Part shown: positions 16,198 to 24,618 of the stretch, one piece after another
Position numbering within the stretch: the first letter of the stretch is position 1
Layout: each line of letters opens with the position of its first letter
Assembly (NCBI GenBank): GCA_000997355.1
Contig: LCBS01000013.1
Span: 1 to 32,612 of the forward strand
Origin: a candidate division WWE3 bacterium GW2011_GWB1_41_6
GTDB lineage: Bacteria; Patescibacteriota; WWE3; UBA101185; UBA10185
Reading direction: 5' to 3'
DNA length: 32,612 bases
The notes under the pieces: model-generated
Told to the model about the DNA's origin: nothing
The model's input: only the letters and a program-made list of their open reading frames with translations
Databases searched by the model: none
Made by a program: the position numbers and the translations under genes

Positions 16198-18078
16198 TTA
16201 CATCCGTTCTATTGTCGCTATACCTAATAAATGTAAACCTGTTTTTAATACCTGATTGACGCTTTTTGTTATATATAGGCGTTTTTTACGCAACGAGGTT
16301 TCTGCGGTGAGTATCGGGAGCTCTACATATAAAGTATTGTATGCCTGAGCAAGATGCAGTAGATAGTGGCAGATTACGTGAGGAGCCAGTTCCTCGGAAG
16401 CCGTTGCCACATCTTCCGGGAATACGTGCAGTTGTCTTAGAACAGCCTCTTCCAGGTGGTGCGGGGCATTCAATTTATCAATTTCAAGAACGAAGTGGTC
16501 AGGATTGAAAGAATAATCCGATTTCTCCAGGACCGAGCATGTCCGGGCATAAGTATATTGAAGGTAAGGCCCGGTATCCCCGCTCAATGAGATAGATTTC
16601 TCTTTATCGTAGATAATATCCCTGCCAAGATTTTGCTTCAGGATGCTGTATTTTAATGCCGCTATTGCTATTTTATCGGCAATTTCCTTAACATTTTCCT
16701 GAGGAACACGGTATTCCTGAGACTCCATCTTCTCCAACACAACATCCCTGACATTATTTAGCAGTAAGTCACCGGCTATAACATCTCCTGTCCGTGAAGA
16801 CATTTTGCCGCTGGTGAGCTTCATCATTCCGTGAGGAATGTGCAAAGTACGTGCCCCAAGATCAGGATCGATCAAAGATAAAGCTTTCAGAACAACTTTA
16901 AAATACTCGGCCACCTCTTCCGCTGTAATAATAATTGATATATCATAAGGAAAATCGCGGTTTTTAAGCAGTGCCAGTCCAAGATCTTTTGCCTCGTAGG
17001 TCGGCAGGTTCACGGAGTTAACGAACACCCTTGTGTGCAAACCATAGTTATCGCCTCTAAAAACTACTGCGTTATCACTTTTTTCGAACACACCTTTACC
17101 CAGCCATTCACTTACCAGTTCGTAACCGAATTCCCCTGCCATACTCTCAAAGTAATAGAGATCAAAGTGAGTTCCAAGACGTTTATAAACAGTCTCAAAG
17201 TATTCCAAGCTCCAACCCCGTCCGGTAGTATAAACTTCCTTTACCCGCGTATATAAAGCACCTGAGGCATCCACATCACCAAGTGACTTTTTATAGTCAA
17301 CTAAAGGCTTCCAACTCCCCGTTTCGGCCATATGTTCCTGGGCTACCACATAAACTATTGAGTTTATCTGCCTAATCTCTTGTTGAGCGGATTCATCGTC
17401 ATTGAAGAAAGCGGCACCTCTGGCGTAGCCGCGTCCTAAATAATCAATTCTTTCTGTCAGAGGTTTTCCAGCAAGGTTCCCTACTTCCAGGCCGTCTTCG
17501 TTCATTAAATGAATAAGACCCCAGATAGCCTTTGCAACATGAAGTCCAACGTCACCTTGGTAATTAGCGCGTTTTAAATTTGCTCCGTTAAACTCAACAA
17601 GCCGGCTGATCGACTCTCCTATACTATTACTCATCAAATGTCCAATGTGAAAAACCTTGAACGGGTTCGGGTCGGTGTACTCAACTATGACATTCTTACC
17701 TTTATAGGAACTCTTATCGTATACCCCATAATTATCGGCGGTTCCTAAAATCAGGTAGAGTACATAGTGTAACCACTCACTACTAAGTTCGAGGTTTATA
17801 AATCCTGGCGGAGCGGCTTCTATCCGTTCGAATATTTTATGTTCTTTACCGTGTTTTTCGAAAGTAAGGTTATATTGGGTTAACTTATAGGAGACATTTT
17901 TGGCAATCTCCAACGGCTTTTGCTTGACCTCACTTGCTAGTTCCAACGCCACGTTCGTTGAGTAGTCCCCGTGATTTTCGTTGGCAGGACGCTCTATGGT
18001 AAGCTTTTCCAGTTTGACATCATAAAGATCCAGAACCGCGGCTTTTATTTTTTCTTCAAGCAAGGACAATATATCCAT
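16198..18078 (-). CDS. argS: arginyl-tRNA synthetase
   Basis: Charges tRNA-Arg. A class I synthetase of 626 aa with HIGH at residues 144-147 (YTDPNPFKVFHIGH), the KMSS loop (MKLTSGKMSSRTGDVI, about 430), an N-terminal Arg-tRNA additional domain (1-100) and a C-terminal anticodon-binding DALR domain (GPYLQYTYAR to the end). TATTAT (18085-18090) lies 6 nt before the ATG at 18078, so the mRNA is probably leaderless even though the upstream comEC-MBL gene ends only 16 nt away. It reads on into the phosphoesterase gene after 24 nt. Confidence 0.95.
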   Translation of the reverse strand: MDILSLLEEKIKAAVLDLYDVKLEKLTIERPANENHGDYSTNVALELASEVKQKPLEIAKNVSYKLTQYNLTFEKHGKEHKIFERIEAAPPGFINLELSSEWLHYVLYLILGTADNYGVYDKSSYKGKNVIVEYTDPNPFKVFHIGHLMSNSIGESISRLVEFNGANLKRANYQGDVGLHVAKAIWGLIHLMNEDGLEVGNLAGKPLTERIDYLGRGYARGAAFFNDDESAQQEIRQINSIVYVVAQEHMAETGSWKPLVDYKKSLGDVDASGALYTRVKEVYTTGRGWSLEYFETVYKRLGTHFDLYYFESMAGEFGYELVSEWLGKGVFEKSDNAVVFRGDNYGLHTRVFVNSVNLPTYEAKDLGLALLKNRDFPYDISIIITAEEVAEYFKVVLKALSLIDPDLGARTLHIPHGMMKLTSGKMSSRTGDVIAGDLLLNNVRDVVLEKMESQEYRVPQENVKEIADKIAIAALKYSILKQNLGRDIIYDKEKSISLSGDTGPYLQYTYARTCSVLEKSDYSFNPDHFVLEIDKLNAPHHLEEAVLRQLHVFPEDVATASEELAPHVICHYLLHLAQAYNTLYVELPILTAETSLRKKRLYITKSVNQVLKTGLHLLGIATIERM

Positions 18079-18094
18079 GCATGGATAATAGCAC

Positions 18095-18850
18095 TTAAAA
18101 CGCTTTTATCTCAACAGTTCCCTGCATATCTGTCCTGTAAATTTCCGAACCTATTCCTCCCAAGAAATCTAAAACTTCTTCATCCGGTAGACCGAACTTG
18201 TTTCCCTCGCCCACCTGTATGACCGCATAGCGGGGTGTATACTTTCTTAGAAACGACTTATCCAACCCTGTCTTAGATCCGTGGTGCGAAACTTTAAGTA
18301 TATCGAGACCGTTTTGTATAAGATTGTCTAATTTACCCTTATCAAGCGAGCTTAGTACTGTGGAACCGGCATCACCTGTCAGTAATACCTCAAAAAATCC
18401 ATAATCTGCCAGAATAACAGTAGAGGTATCGTTTATATCAGATGGTGTATAGCTCTTTTCAGGAGGCCATAGTACATGCAGTTCCAGGCCGTCAATACGC
18501 AATAAATCCCCTTTATACAATTTCTTATACGTTCCTGCCGTACACCTTTTAAGTATCCTTTCCAGGCCGACTGAGTGGTCAGCGTGTTCATGGGTTAATA
18601 TGACAACATCCAAATGACATCCGCTAAGGAGGCGTTGGCGTTCGAACAGCAACCGATCCGCTGTATAATCCCCGCCCCCGTCAATTAAAATAAACTTCCC
18701 GGCGGTGGTAGTTATTAATATTGAATCCCCCTGCCCGACATCCAAAAACTCGAAAGTCATTCCTCTACTCTCACGGTTTGATAAAGTGTTCGACAATATG
18801 CTTACCAGGATATATAAAATATAAATTAGCGCGAGTGATCTGAAATGCAT
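18095..18850 (-). CDS. ComEC-type metallo-beta-lactamase domain protein
   Basis: A 251-aa protein: one N-terminal membrane segment (about 5-22), then MTFEFLDVGQGDSILI, ILIDGGG and LTHEHADHSVG (the HxHxDH metal site), a later GDAG and VSHHGSKTG. This is the C-terminal nuclease-like domain usually fused to ComEC; it may degrade or process the non-transforming DNA strand. Here it is a separate gene whose ATG lies inside the end of the ComEC channel gene (25-bp overlap, different frame). Both parts are well formed, so I read it as a natural split with translational coupling. Confidence 0.85.
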   Translation of the reverse strand: MHFRSLALIYILYILVSILSNTLSNRESRGMTFEFLDVGQGDSILITTTAGKFILIDGGGDYTADRLLFERQRLLSGCHLDVVILTHEHADHSVGLERILKRCTAGTYKKLYKGDLLRIDGLELHVLWPPEKSYTPSDINDTSTVILADYGFFEVLLTGDAGSTVLSSLDKGKLDNLIQNGLDILKVSHHGSKTGLDKSFLRKYTPRYAVIQVGEGNKFGLPDEEVLDFLGGIGSEIYRTDMQGTVEIKAF

Positions 18851-19974
18851 TCTTTTTCAAAAATTCTTTTATACAAAAACGGTATTACTAGGACTCCTGA
18901 ATAATATAAGAGCATCGCCTGACGGCCGATCTGGTACCCAAGATCAGCATCTTTAATCTTTGAAAATAGGTCTGTTACTCTGACAAATATGTCCAAAGGA
19001 ACAAATATTATATTCGCTGCCGGTTCAGCAACCCCTGGCACTACCAAAGATAACAAAATAAATAAGAAACCTAATGTTGTAGATAATGGAACGGTCCAAA
19101 GTACCAAAGCGTTAACAAAAGGACTAATAACGCTAATCCGGCCGAAATTGTATGATATTAATGGCCATACTAATACCTGAGCAGCCACTGTTGTACATAG
19201 GTTTTCAAAAACAATGTTTCTTATATGCCAAAACTTCTTAAATATTTTCTGTACTACATCACCGTAAACTATCAAACTAAAAGTAGCAGCTAAACTTAAC
19301 TGAAAACTTAATGACATAATTAATTTGGGATCAGTTATTAACATGAAATATGACGCAACTATAAGAATTTCTTTTACATCGATAATCCTCCCATAGTACT
19401 TGCCTGCCGAAGCAATAGTTCCCATTATCCACGCACGCACTACAGGTGGTTCGAACCCTGCAAGTCCAGTGTATATTAATGTAATAAATACCGCTAATAA
19501 AAAATTATGTAGTTTATATCTGGTTCCTAACATAGATATAACCATATTGGATACTAATGTTATGTTATAACCAGACACCACTACAACATGAACTGTACCA
19601 GTTCTTATAAGAATGTCATAATACTTCTCATTCCTTTTTATGTCATTCGAGCCCAGAACAAGTCCTAAAAGGAGCTCACTATGAGGACTTGGAAGGAATT
19701 TCTGGACGCTCTTTGTTACGTTATTAACTACCATGGCCCTATATGACATAATCAAATCGGTGTTTTCTTTTGACTCGATTTTACTTGCGTCATAGTATGC
19801 AAAATGTTCTTTTTTACTTTCTTCATGTAACATAATACGACATGAAGAGGTGTACGATAGTGTGTTATTAAAAGCCTTTTGCAGGCTGAGTAAGTTCCAC
19901 AGATTATATCCCAAAGTCCCACACGCCCGTACAGCTAACAATATGATAAAAATAAGAACGCCAGCTGTCCGCAT
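18826..19974 (-). CDS. comEC: ComEC DNA-uptake channel domain
   Basis: The membrane channel that carries single-stranded DNA into the cell during transformation. The 382-aa protein has an N-terminal segment and an extracellular loop, then the Competence domain: LLGLVLGSNDIK, TGTVHVVVVSGYNITL, GLAGFEPPVVRAWIMG and about seven further membrane segments, ending after LLYYSGVLVIPFLYKR. It lacks the metallo-beta-lactamase domain, which is encoded by the next gene with a 25-bp overlap. The start lies 3 nt after the stop of comEA, so it is co-transcribed and probably coupled to it. Confidence 0.9.
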   Translation of the reverse strand: MRTAGVLIFIILLAVRACGTLGYNLWNLLSLQKAFNNTLSYTSSCRIMLHEESKKEHFAYYDASKIESKENTDLIMSYRAMVVNNVTKSVQKFLPSPHSELLLGLVLGSNDIKRNEKYYDILIRTGTVHVVVVSGYNITLVSNMVISMLGTRYKLHNFLLAVFITLIYTGLAGFEPPVVRAWIMGTIASAGKYYGRIIDVKEILIVASYFMLITDPKLIMSLSFQLSLAATFSLIVYGDVVQKIFKKFWHIRNIVFENLCTTVAAQVLVWPLISYNFGRISVISPFVNALVLWTVPLSTTLGFLFILLSLVVPGVAEPAANIIFVPLDIFVRVTDLFSKIKDADLGYQIGRQAMLLYYSGVLVIPFLYKRIFEKECISDHSR

Positions 19975-19977
19975 TAT

Positions 19978-20727
19978 CTAAAAAGTTATTAAATCCTTAA
20001 TTTTTTCGACAGCACTTTTCGGAAGTTTGATTCTTTCATTCAGGTCGTTTAAGTTAGCTACAGGTCTTTGGTCAATAATCTTCTGGGAATATACTTCCCC
20101 TATTCCCGGAAGATCCATCAGTTCGTTCTTACTAGCTGTATTGATATTAAGTAACTGGGTGTTAGAACTTCCGTTCGAAGTTAATGAGGAGTTACTGTCA
20201 CTAGTATTTACACTAGCCGCATTTTTAGCAGAACTCAGGGCTGCGTTGGTACCGGGGTTGTCCGGTCCTGCGCTACCCAAGCTATAACTTTGTATAACAT
20301 TACTACTACTCTCTTCAACATCCCAATCAAAAGGAATGTAAACCTTATCGGCATCACTGATCACCTTTGACAGGTTCATGTTCATGGACACCCACTTCAC
20401 AGACACGTCATTACTAAACCCGCCGGCTTCGCCAAGCAAATCCACGAACCTACTCCCTGCCGGAAGTTGATATACTCCCGGTGATACCACAGCTCCTGCA
20501 ATATCAGCGTAAATTGTTCCTTCAGTAGACCCACCCGAAGATACGTCAGATTCAATAGTTATATCGGAAGATGTTTTATCTTTTATATTTTCAACATATG
20601 ACAAATTCCCAAGAAAGAAATAAGCCGCTCCTCCCCCCAAAGCAAACGCAAAAAATAAACTTAATGTAATATTATTCCTGATAATGCCTAATATTGTTAT
20701 TAAACGTTCTCTCACATTATCCCCCAT
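19978..20727 (-). CDS. comEA: ComEA-like DNA receptor with SLBB and helix-hairpin-helix domains
   Basis: Binds incoming double-stranded DNA at the outer face and hands it to ComEC. The 249-aa protein has a membrane anchor (about residues 17-40), an SLBB domain (IYADIAGAVVSPGVYQLPAG, about 72-125), a low-complexity Ser/Asn/Ala linker and a C-terminal HhH pair (LLNINTASKNELMDLPGIG). This is the standard ComEA order. I choose the ATG at 20727 over one 18 nt upstream because TATTGT (20734-20739) ends 6 nt before it, matching the leaderless pattern of this window. ComEC starts 3 nt after the stop. Confidence 0.88.
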   Translation of the reverse strand: MGDNVRERLITILGIIRNNITLSLFFAFALGGGAAYFFLGNLSYVENIKDKTSSDITIESDVSSGGSTEGTIYADIAGAVVSPGVYQLPAGSRFVDLLGEAGGFSNDVSVKWVSMNMNLSKVISDADKVYIPFDWDVEESSSNVIQSYSLGSAGPDNPGTNAALSSAKNAASVNTSDSNSSLTSNGSSNTQLLNINTASKNELMDLPGIGEVYSQKIIDQRPVANLNDLNERIKLPKSAVEKIKDLITF

Positions 20728-20762
20728 ACTTGGACAATAACCCATTGCGTATGGTGAAAAAA

Positions 20763-20885
20763 GAGTATCTATTCCATTAAGAACAGAGTTTTATTAAATA
20801 TAATTCCCGTACATTTACCGCGTTTCTGTAGAGTGTATCTCCCAATACTGCAATATTGAGTTATTATTTCCCGTACATTTACCGC
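20763..20885. repeat. degenerate tandem repeat (about 64-bp unit) upstream of comEA
   Basis: An exact 18-bp sequence, TTCCCGTACATTTACCGC, occurs at 20804-20821 and 20868-20885, 64 bp apart. The sequence before each copy is also alike (GAGT..TATCT and TTATTA), so it looks like a decayed duplication. The core GTACATTTAC is nearly palindromic, and the second copy runs into CCGCATTGCGG, an 11-bp palindrome. The site lies between the arsR regulator and comEA, so binding sites for a regulator are a fair inference. The rest of 20886-21023 holds nothing I recognise. Confidence 0.6.
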
Positions 20886-21023
20886 ATTGCGGATTGAGAC
20901 TTGCATAATATTTCATATATTAAAACAATTTTTTAGACAAAGTATTAATAAAAGGAGAAAACACTCTTTACAACGGGAATATTGTTCAGTAGATAAAGTC
21001 AGGCAGTTCTATTTTAAAGAGAG

Positions 21024-21323
21024 TTACTCTTCTTCCAAAGCCCTCATTAATATTTCTTTAAAGGCTGAGTTTTTCTTAAGATCTCTAATAAGATTAACGA
21101 ATCTTGTATCGTTAATCTTGTAGAAGACCTCTCGGCCTTTCTTATCGTTCTTCAGAAAACCTAATCCGGCCAAAACTCTAAGATGATGAGAGGCCAGGTT
21201 CTCTTCAACGTTTAACTTGTCAGCTATCTCGCTGACATTTCTCTGTCCTGCGGACAGGTAATCTATTATTTTGATTCTGTTTTTATCGGAGAAAGCTTTG
21301 GAGAACTTTTCAACGTTAATCAT
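21024..21323 (-). CDS. ArsR-family transcriptional regulator
   Basis: A 99-aa winged helix-turn-helix protein: INVEKFSKAFSDKNRIKIIDYL, then NVSEIADKLNVEENLASHHLRVLAGLGFL (recognition helix) and the wing DKKGREVFYKI. ArsR proteins are dimeric repressors that often sense metals or redox. No paired-Cys metal site is visible. I start at ATG 21323 because TATAAT (21330-21335) ends 6 nt before it; an upstream TTG frame would include the promoter. It precedes the repeat region and the comEA-comEC genes on the same strand, so it may control them; this is inferred from position only. Confidence 0.87.
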   Translation of the reverse strand: MINVEKFSKAFSDKNRIKIIDYLSAGQRNVSEIADKLNVEENLASHHLRVLAGLGFLKNDKKGREVFYKINDTRFVNLIRDLKKNSAFKEILMRALEEE

Positions 21324-21429
21324 ATTTGGATTATACAACAGGAATAAGTATATTTCAAGTTACCACTTGAAAAACTCACATAAATGATATAATTATTTAA
21401 ATTCCGTTATCTGCCCGCAAGTATTTCAT

Positions 21430-22092
21430 ATGTCTGAACTAATTAGCGTAGAAAAGTTAATCGAATCCTCAAGTGAAAAGGGTGTGGATTTCGGAAAAGG
21501 AGATCCATACAACCGGTTGAGGTATTACACCAAAATGGGGTGGCTGCCTCATATGGTAAGAAAAAAAGAGGATGAGAACAGCGATGTAAAAGGGCACTAC
21601 CCTGCCTGGGCGTTAAAGAGACTACTCCGCATAGAAAAACTAAAGGATCAGGGTTATACGAACGATGAGATTACTAAGCAACTTTCCTCAACTAACATAC
21701 TAGAAAGCATTGTATCCCAACTTTCATCAAACGATGTACGTACCAAAGTAGTGATTTACATATCATTTGTAGTTCTAATTGTGATACTTGCTGCCGAAAT
21801 GGGAATATTGAATATCGGCCGCAGCCAAGGCAATAACACCTCCTCAATCAATAGTGAAGTTAAAGTGCTAATAGATAGCGGTGCATCTTATGTTCCTTAT
21901 AATCAAAGGAAGGTGATGGTAAAGAATGACAATGTGCAAACCGGATCTAAAGTATACGTAGCATTTAATGATAATTACTCACCCGCCGAGAGGTTTTGGG
22001 TTTCCGAGATTATTCCCCAACAGGGTTTTATAGTCGAGCTGGATGCGCCAACCTCACAGGACGCGGATTTCACCTGGTGGGTATCAAACTAA
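21430..22092 (+). CDS. membrane-spanning MerR-like HTH protein with extracytoplasmic beta domain
   Basis: A 220-aa protein in three parts. Residues 1-90 look like a MerR-type DNA-binding module (GDPYNRLRYYTKMGWLPHMVRKK, then LKRLLRIEKLKDQGYTNDEI). One membrane segment follows at about 106-127. Residues 145-220 form an outer domain (KVLIDSGASYVPYNQRKVMV, then GSKVYVAFNDN, ending ADFTWWVSN), which resembles beta domains seen at the ends of many Patescibacteria surface proteins. It looks like a one-component regulator that could sense an outside signal. TATAAT (about 21386) leaves a leader of around 40 nt. It overlaps the convergent comM gene by 4 bp at the stops. Confidence 0.7.
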   Translation: MSELISVEKLIESSSEKGVDFGKGDPYNRLRYYTKMGWLPHMVRKKEDENSDVKGHYPAWALKRLLRIEKLKDQGYTNDEITKQLSSTNILESIVSQLSSNDVRTKVVIYISFVVLIVILAAEMGILNIGRSQGNNTSSINSEVKVLIDSGASYVPYNQRKVMVKNDNVQTGSKVYVAFNDNYSPAERFWVSEIIPQQGFIVELDAPTSQDADFTWWVSN

Positions 22093-23627
22093 AGCGTGGA
22101 TGTTTTATACTGCAAGGCCTCAGCGATGTGCGGAGGTTCTATATCTCCCGCACCCCCAAGATCAGCTATAGTCCGTGCTACTTTTACGATCTTAAAGTAT
22201 GATCTGGCAGACAAACCATAACTTTCTACCGCCCGGTTCAATAACACTTTAGCTTCTACTGAAAGATTGGCATGCAGACCAACCTGCATGTTCGTCATCT
22301 CCGAGTTCAACACAGTTCCTACCCCATCGAACCGTTTTTCCTGTATTTTATGAGCCGCGTAAATACGGTCAATTACCATTTTAATTTCGCTGTTATTCCC
22401 GTGCGAATCATGTGAACTTAGAACATTCTGGTCGGGAGACTTTAGTTCAAAATCTCTCATCCGGCACACAATATCAATCCTGTCCAAGATAGGACCGGAC
22501 AGCTTCTTGCGGTACCTCTCTACGTCAGGGACTGAACACTTGCATTTGTTCTTATGGTGCCAGAGGTATCCGCATGGGCAGGGGTTACACGCAGCCAGCA
22601 ATAAGAATCTGCATGGGAGCTCAACAGACATACTGCTTCTTGTTATCGTCACTTTTCCCTCTTCCATTGGCTGTCTCAAAGCCTCAATTATGTCCTTATG
22701 GAACTCGGTAAACTCATCCATGAACAGCACACCCCTGTGAGCAAGACTTATTTCTCCGGGCCTTATAGGATTTCCCCCGCCTATGAAACCTGCATATGAC
22801 ACAGTATGATGAGGCGCTCTAAAAGGTCTTGCAGTAATAAGTGAGCCTCCCGGCGGTATCTTACCGGTCACGGAATATATCTTCGTAACTTCGTGAGATT
22901 CCTGTTGGGTTAACGGAGCAAGCATCCCTGAAAACATCCTGGATAACATTGTCTTACCTACACCGGGTGAACCTATCAAAAGTACGTTATGTCCCCCCGC
23001 AGCAGCGATCTCCAGTGCTCTTTTTGCGTATTCCTGGCCGACCACTTCACTATCCTGTGTGCTAACATGCTTGCTTCTTGTATCAATAGCGGCATTTTTA
23101 TAAGGAGCTAGCTGCATTTTTCCTGTTATATGGGAGACAAGTTCCCCCATCGTAGAAAGACCGTATACATTTATTCCGGTAAAGACGGCCGCCTCATTTG
23201 CTGAATTAAGAGGTAGAAAAATACTTCTTAAGCCTATATCTTCCAAATACAACGCTGCTAAGAACGCCCCTTTCGTGTGCCTAAGACTTCCATCAAGTGA
23301 CAATTCTCCAAAGAACATGCTGTCTTCGGGAGGCTTTATACCTTTGGACGCGCATACAATACCCGTTGCGATCGCAAGGTCATAAAATGTTCCCTCCTTC
23401 GGCATACCGGCAGGGGCAAGGTTGACAGTGATCTTTTTTGAAGAAGGGAATTCTATACCGGAGTTTTGAATTGCTGTTTTGATACGCTCCTTACTTTCCG
23501 CGATCGACTTGTTCGGCAACCCCACGATATCAAACGAAGGGAAACCTCTCGAAGCGATGTTCACTTCCACTGTCACTCTCACCACGTCTACACCTAACAC
23601 AGCAATGGAGTTGATCTTAACTAACAT
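22089..23627 (-). CDS. comM: ComM-family AAA+ ATPase (Mg-chelatase-like)
   Basis: ComM is a hexameric helicase that promotes branch migration when transformed DNA integrates. The 512-aa protein shows the N-terminal ComM domain (NIASRGFPSFDIVGLPNKSI), Walker A (GSPGVGKT), Walker B (VLFMDEFTEF), a Cys-rich zinc-like insert (CNPCPCGY and CKCS) and the C-terminal Mg_chelatase_C region (GLSARSYFKIVKVARTIADL). I choose ATG 23627, which gives the usual MLVKINSIAVLG start. It lies inside the end of dprA (11-bp overlap) with AAGGGA just upstream, so the two are coupled. The stop overlaps the convergent gene's stop by 4 bp. Confidence 0.93.
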   Translation of the reverse strand: MLVKINSIAVLGVDVVRVTVEVNIASRGFPSFDIVGLPNKSIAESKERIKTAIQNSGIEFPSSKKITVNLAPAGMPKEGTFYDLAIATGIVCASKGIKPPEDSMFFGELSLDGSLRHTKGAFLAALYLEDIGLRSIFLPLNSANEAAVFTGINVYGLSTMGELVSHITGKMQLAPYKNAAIDTRSKHVSTQDSEVVGQEYAKRALEIAAAGGHNVLLIGSPGVGKTMLSRMFSGMLAPLTQQESHEVTKIYSVTGKIPPGGSLITARPFRAPHHTVSYAGFIGGGNPIRPGEISLAHRGVLFMDEFTEFHKDIIEALRQPMEEGKVTITRSSMSVELPCRFLLLAACNPCPCGYLWHHKNKCKCSVPDVERYRKKLSGPILDRIDIVCRMRDFELKSPDQNVLSSHDSHGNNSEIKMVIDRIYAAHKIQEKRFDGVGTVLNSEMTNMQVGLHANLSVEAKVLLNRAVESYGLSARSYFKIVKVARTIADLGGAGDIEPPHIAEALQYKTSTL

Positions 23628-24486
23628 AATACATCCCTTCCCTCTCGCAGATAACACCTGCTAGTGATAAGTTGGTCATTTCAACGCTTAATAACGGGAT
23701 ATCTATTTCCAGTATCTTTGACAACATGCTTATATCTAAAGGCTCTTTTCCAAGAACAGAAATTATTTTTGTACTCAATTTGTTGAGGTTGTTTTCTATC
23801 GTTTCTACAAAATGTTCGCCAATGACCTGACCCTTACCGTGCCCTAATAGCCTCATCAGATCCTCAGCCGAACAAACCATATCCGCACCTTCTTTTATAA
23901 GCTTCAGAGTTCCTGCTGATACCAAAGAGGTAACCGGGCCCGGTACAGCCATTACCCTCCTTCCATACTTCCGCGCAAACCCGGCAGTAATAAGAGAACC
24001 GCTATCCTCTCCGGCTTCAACTACCAGGACGGCTTTGCACAACCCGGCGACTATCCTGTTCCGACGTGGGTAGGTCCAGACACAGGGCGGGAACTCCTCG
24101 TCATACTCCGAAAGCACTAATCCCCCGTTCTGTAAAATATCCATGTATAAGTCTTTTTGACGGGGAGGGTGGATCATTTCTATCCCACAGGGCATAACAG
24201 CAACCGTTTTTCCTCCAAACTCTACACAAGAGGCGTGGGCTGTAGCATCGATCCCATACATAAAACCGGAAACAACCGTGATGCCCCCTGCACACAAAGC
24301 AGATACCAAATTTCGCGTCACAGTCCTGCCATACATTGTCATATTTCTGCTGCCAACCACCGCTACGCAGTTATCAAAAAGACCTGTCACAATGTCACCT
24401 TTGTAAAATAAGACTTTAGGAAAACTGTTAATGCCACGCAGTATTTCCGGATAAAGAGATTCCGGAAAACTATCTCCTGGCTCCAT
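23617..24486 (-). CDS. dprA: DNA-processing protein A
   Basis: Protects incoming single-stranded DNA and loads RecA during transformation. The Rossmann-fold signature is clear: VAVVGSRNMTMYG, VSGFMYGIDATAHA, KTVAVMPCGIEMIHPPRQ, LVLSEYDEE, FPRRNRIVAGL-type (YPRRNRIVAGLC) and SLITAGFARKYGR. A C-terminal winged-helix part follows (NNLNKLSTKIISVLG). The start is uncertain. ATG 24486 has AGGA 4-5 nt upstream and keeps the whole conserved part. An earlier in-frame ATG at 24534 would add 16 residues but sits in the loop of a perfect 10-bp hairpin. I prefer 24486. It overlaps comM by 11 bp. Confidence 0.9.
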   Translation of the reverse strand: MEPGDSFPESLYPEILRGINSFPKVLFYKGDIVTGLFDNCVAVVGSRNMTMYGRTVTRNLVSALCAGGITVVSGFMYGIDATAHASCVEFGGKTVAVMPCGIEMIHPPRQKDLYMDILQNGGLVLSEYDEEFPPCVWTYPRRNRIVAGLCKAVLVVEAGEDSGSLITAGFARKYGRRVMAVPGPVTSLVSAGTLKLIKEGADMVCSAEDLMRLLGHGKGQVIGEHFVETIENNLNKLSTKIISVLGKEPLDISMLSKILEIDIPLLSVEMTNLSLAGVICEREGMYYVS

Positions 24487-24522
24487 TTTCCTAGTTTTAT
24501 ATTTTACTGTATCAAACAAAGC

Positions 24523-24547
24523 AGCCTCACTCATTTAGAGTGAGGCT
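24523..24547 (-). terminator. perfect hairpin before dprA, probable terminator
   Basis: A 10-bp perfect stem (AGCCTCACTC / GAGTGAGGCT) with a 5-nt loop, followed on the minus strand by GCTTTGTTTGAT. It lies 72 nt after the stop of the O-antigen-ligase/TPR gene, so it probably ends that transcript. Its loop contains the alternative dprA ATG (24534); if that start were used the hairpin would instead hide it. Confidence 0.65.
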
Positions 24548-24618
24548 AACATTATCCTCTGTTCAGGTTAAGTACGAACTCTCTAGTCCCCCAAGAGATC
24601 TGCAAAACCCATCCCGGC

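Noticed and set aside
18826-18850. A frameshift error joining the two ComEC parts
   Set aside because: The second gene starts with its own ATG and a complete membrane segment, and both products look well formed; a natural split is more likely.
20763-21023. A replication origin or CRISPR array in the repeat region before comEA
   Set aside because: Only two copies of the 18-bp repeat, no DnaA boxes recognised, no spacers of even size and no cas or dnaA/dnaN genes.
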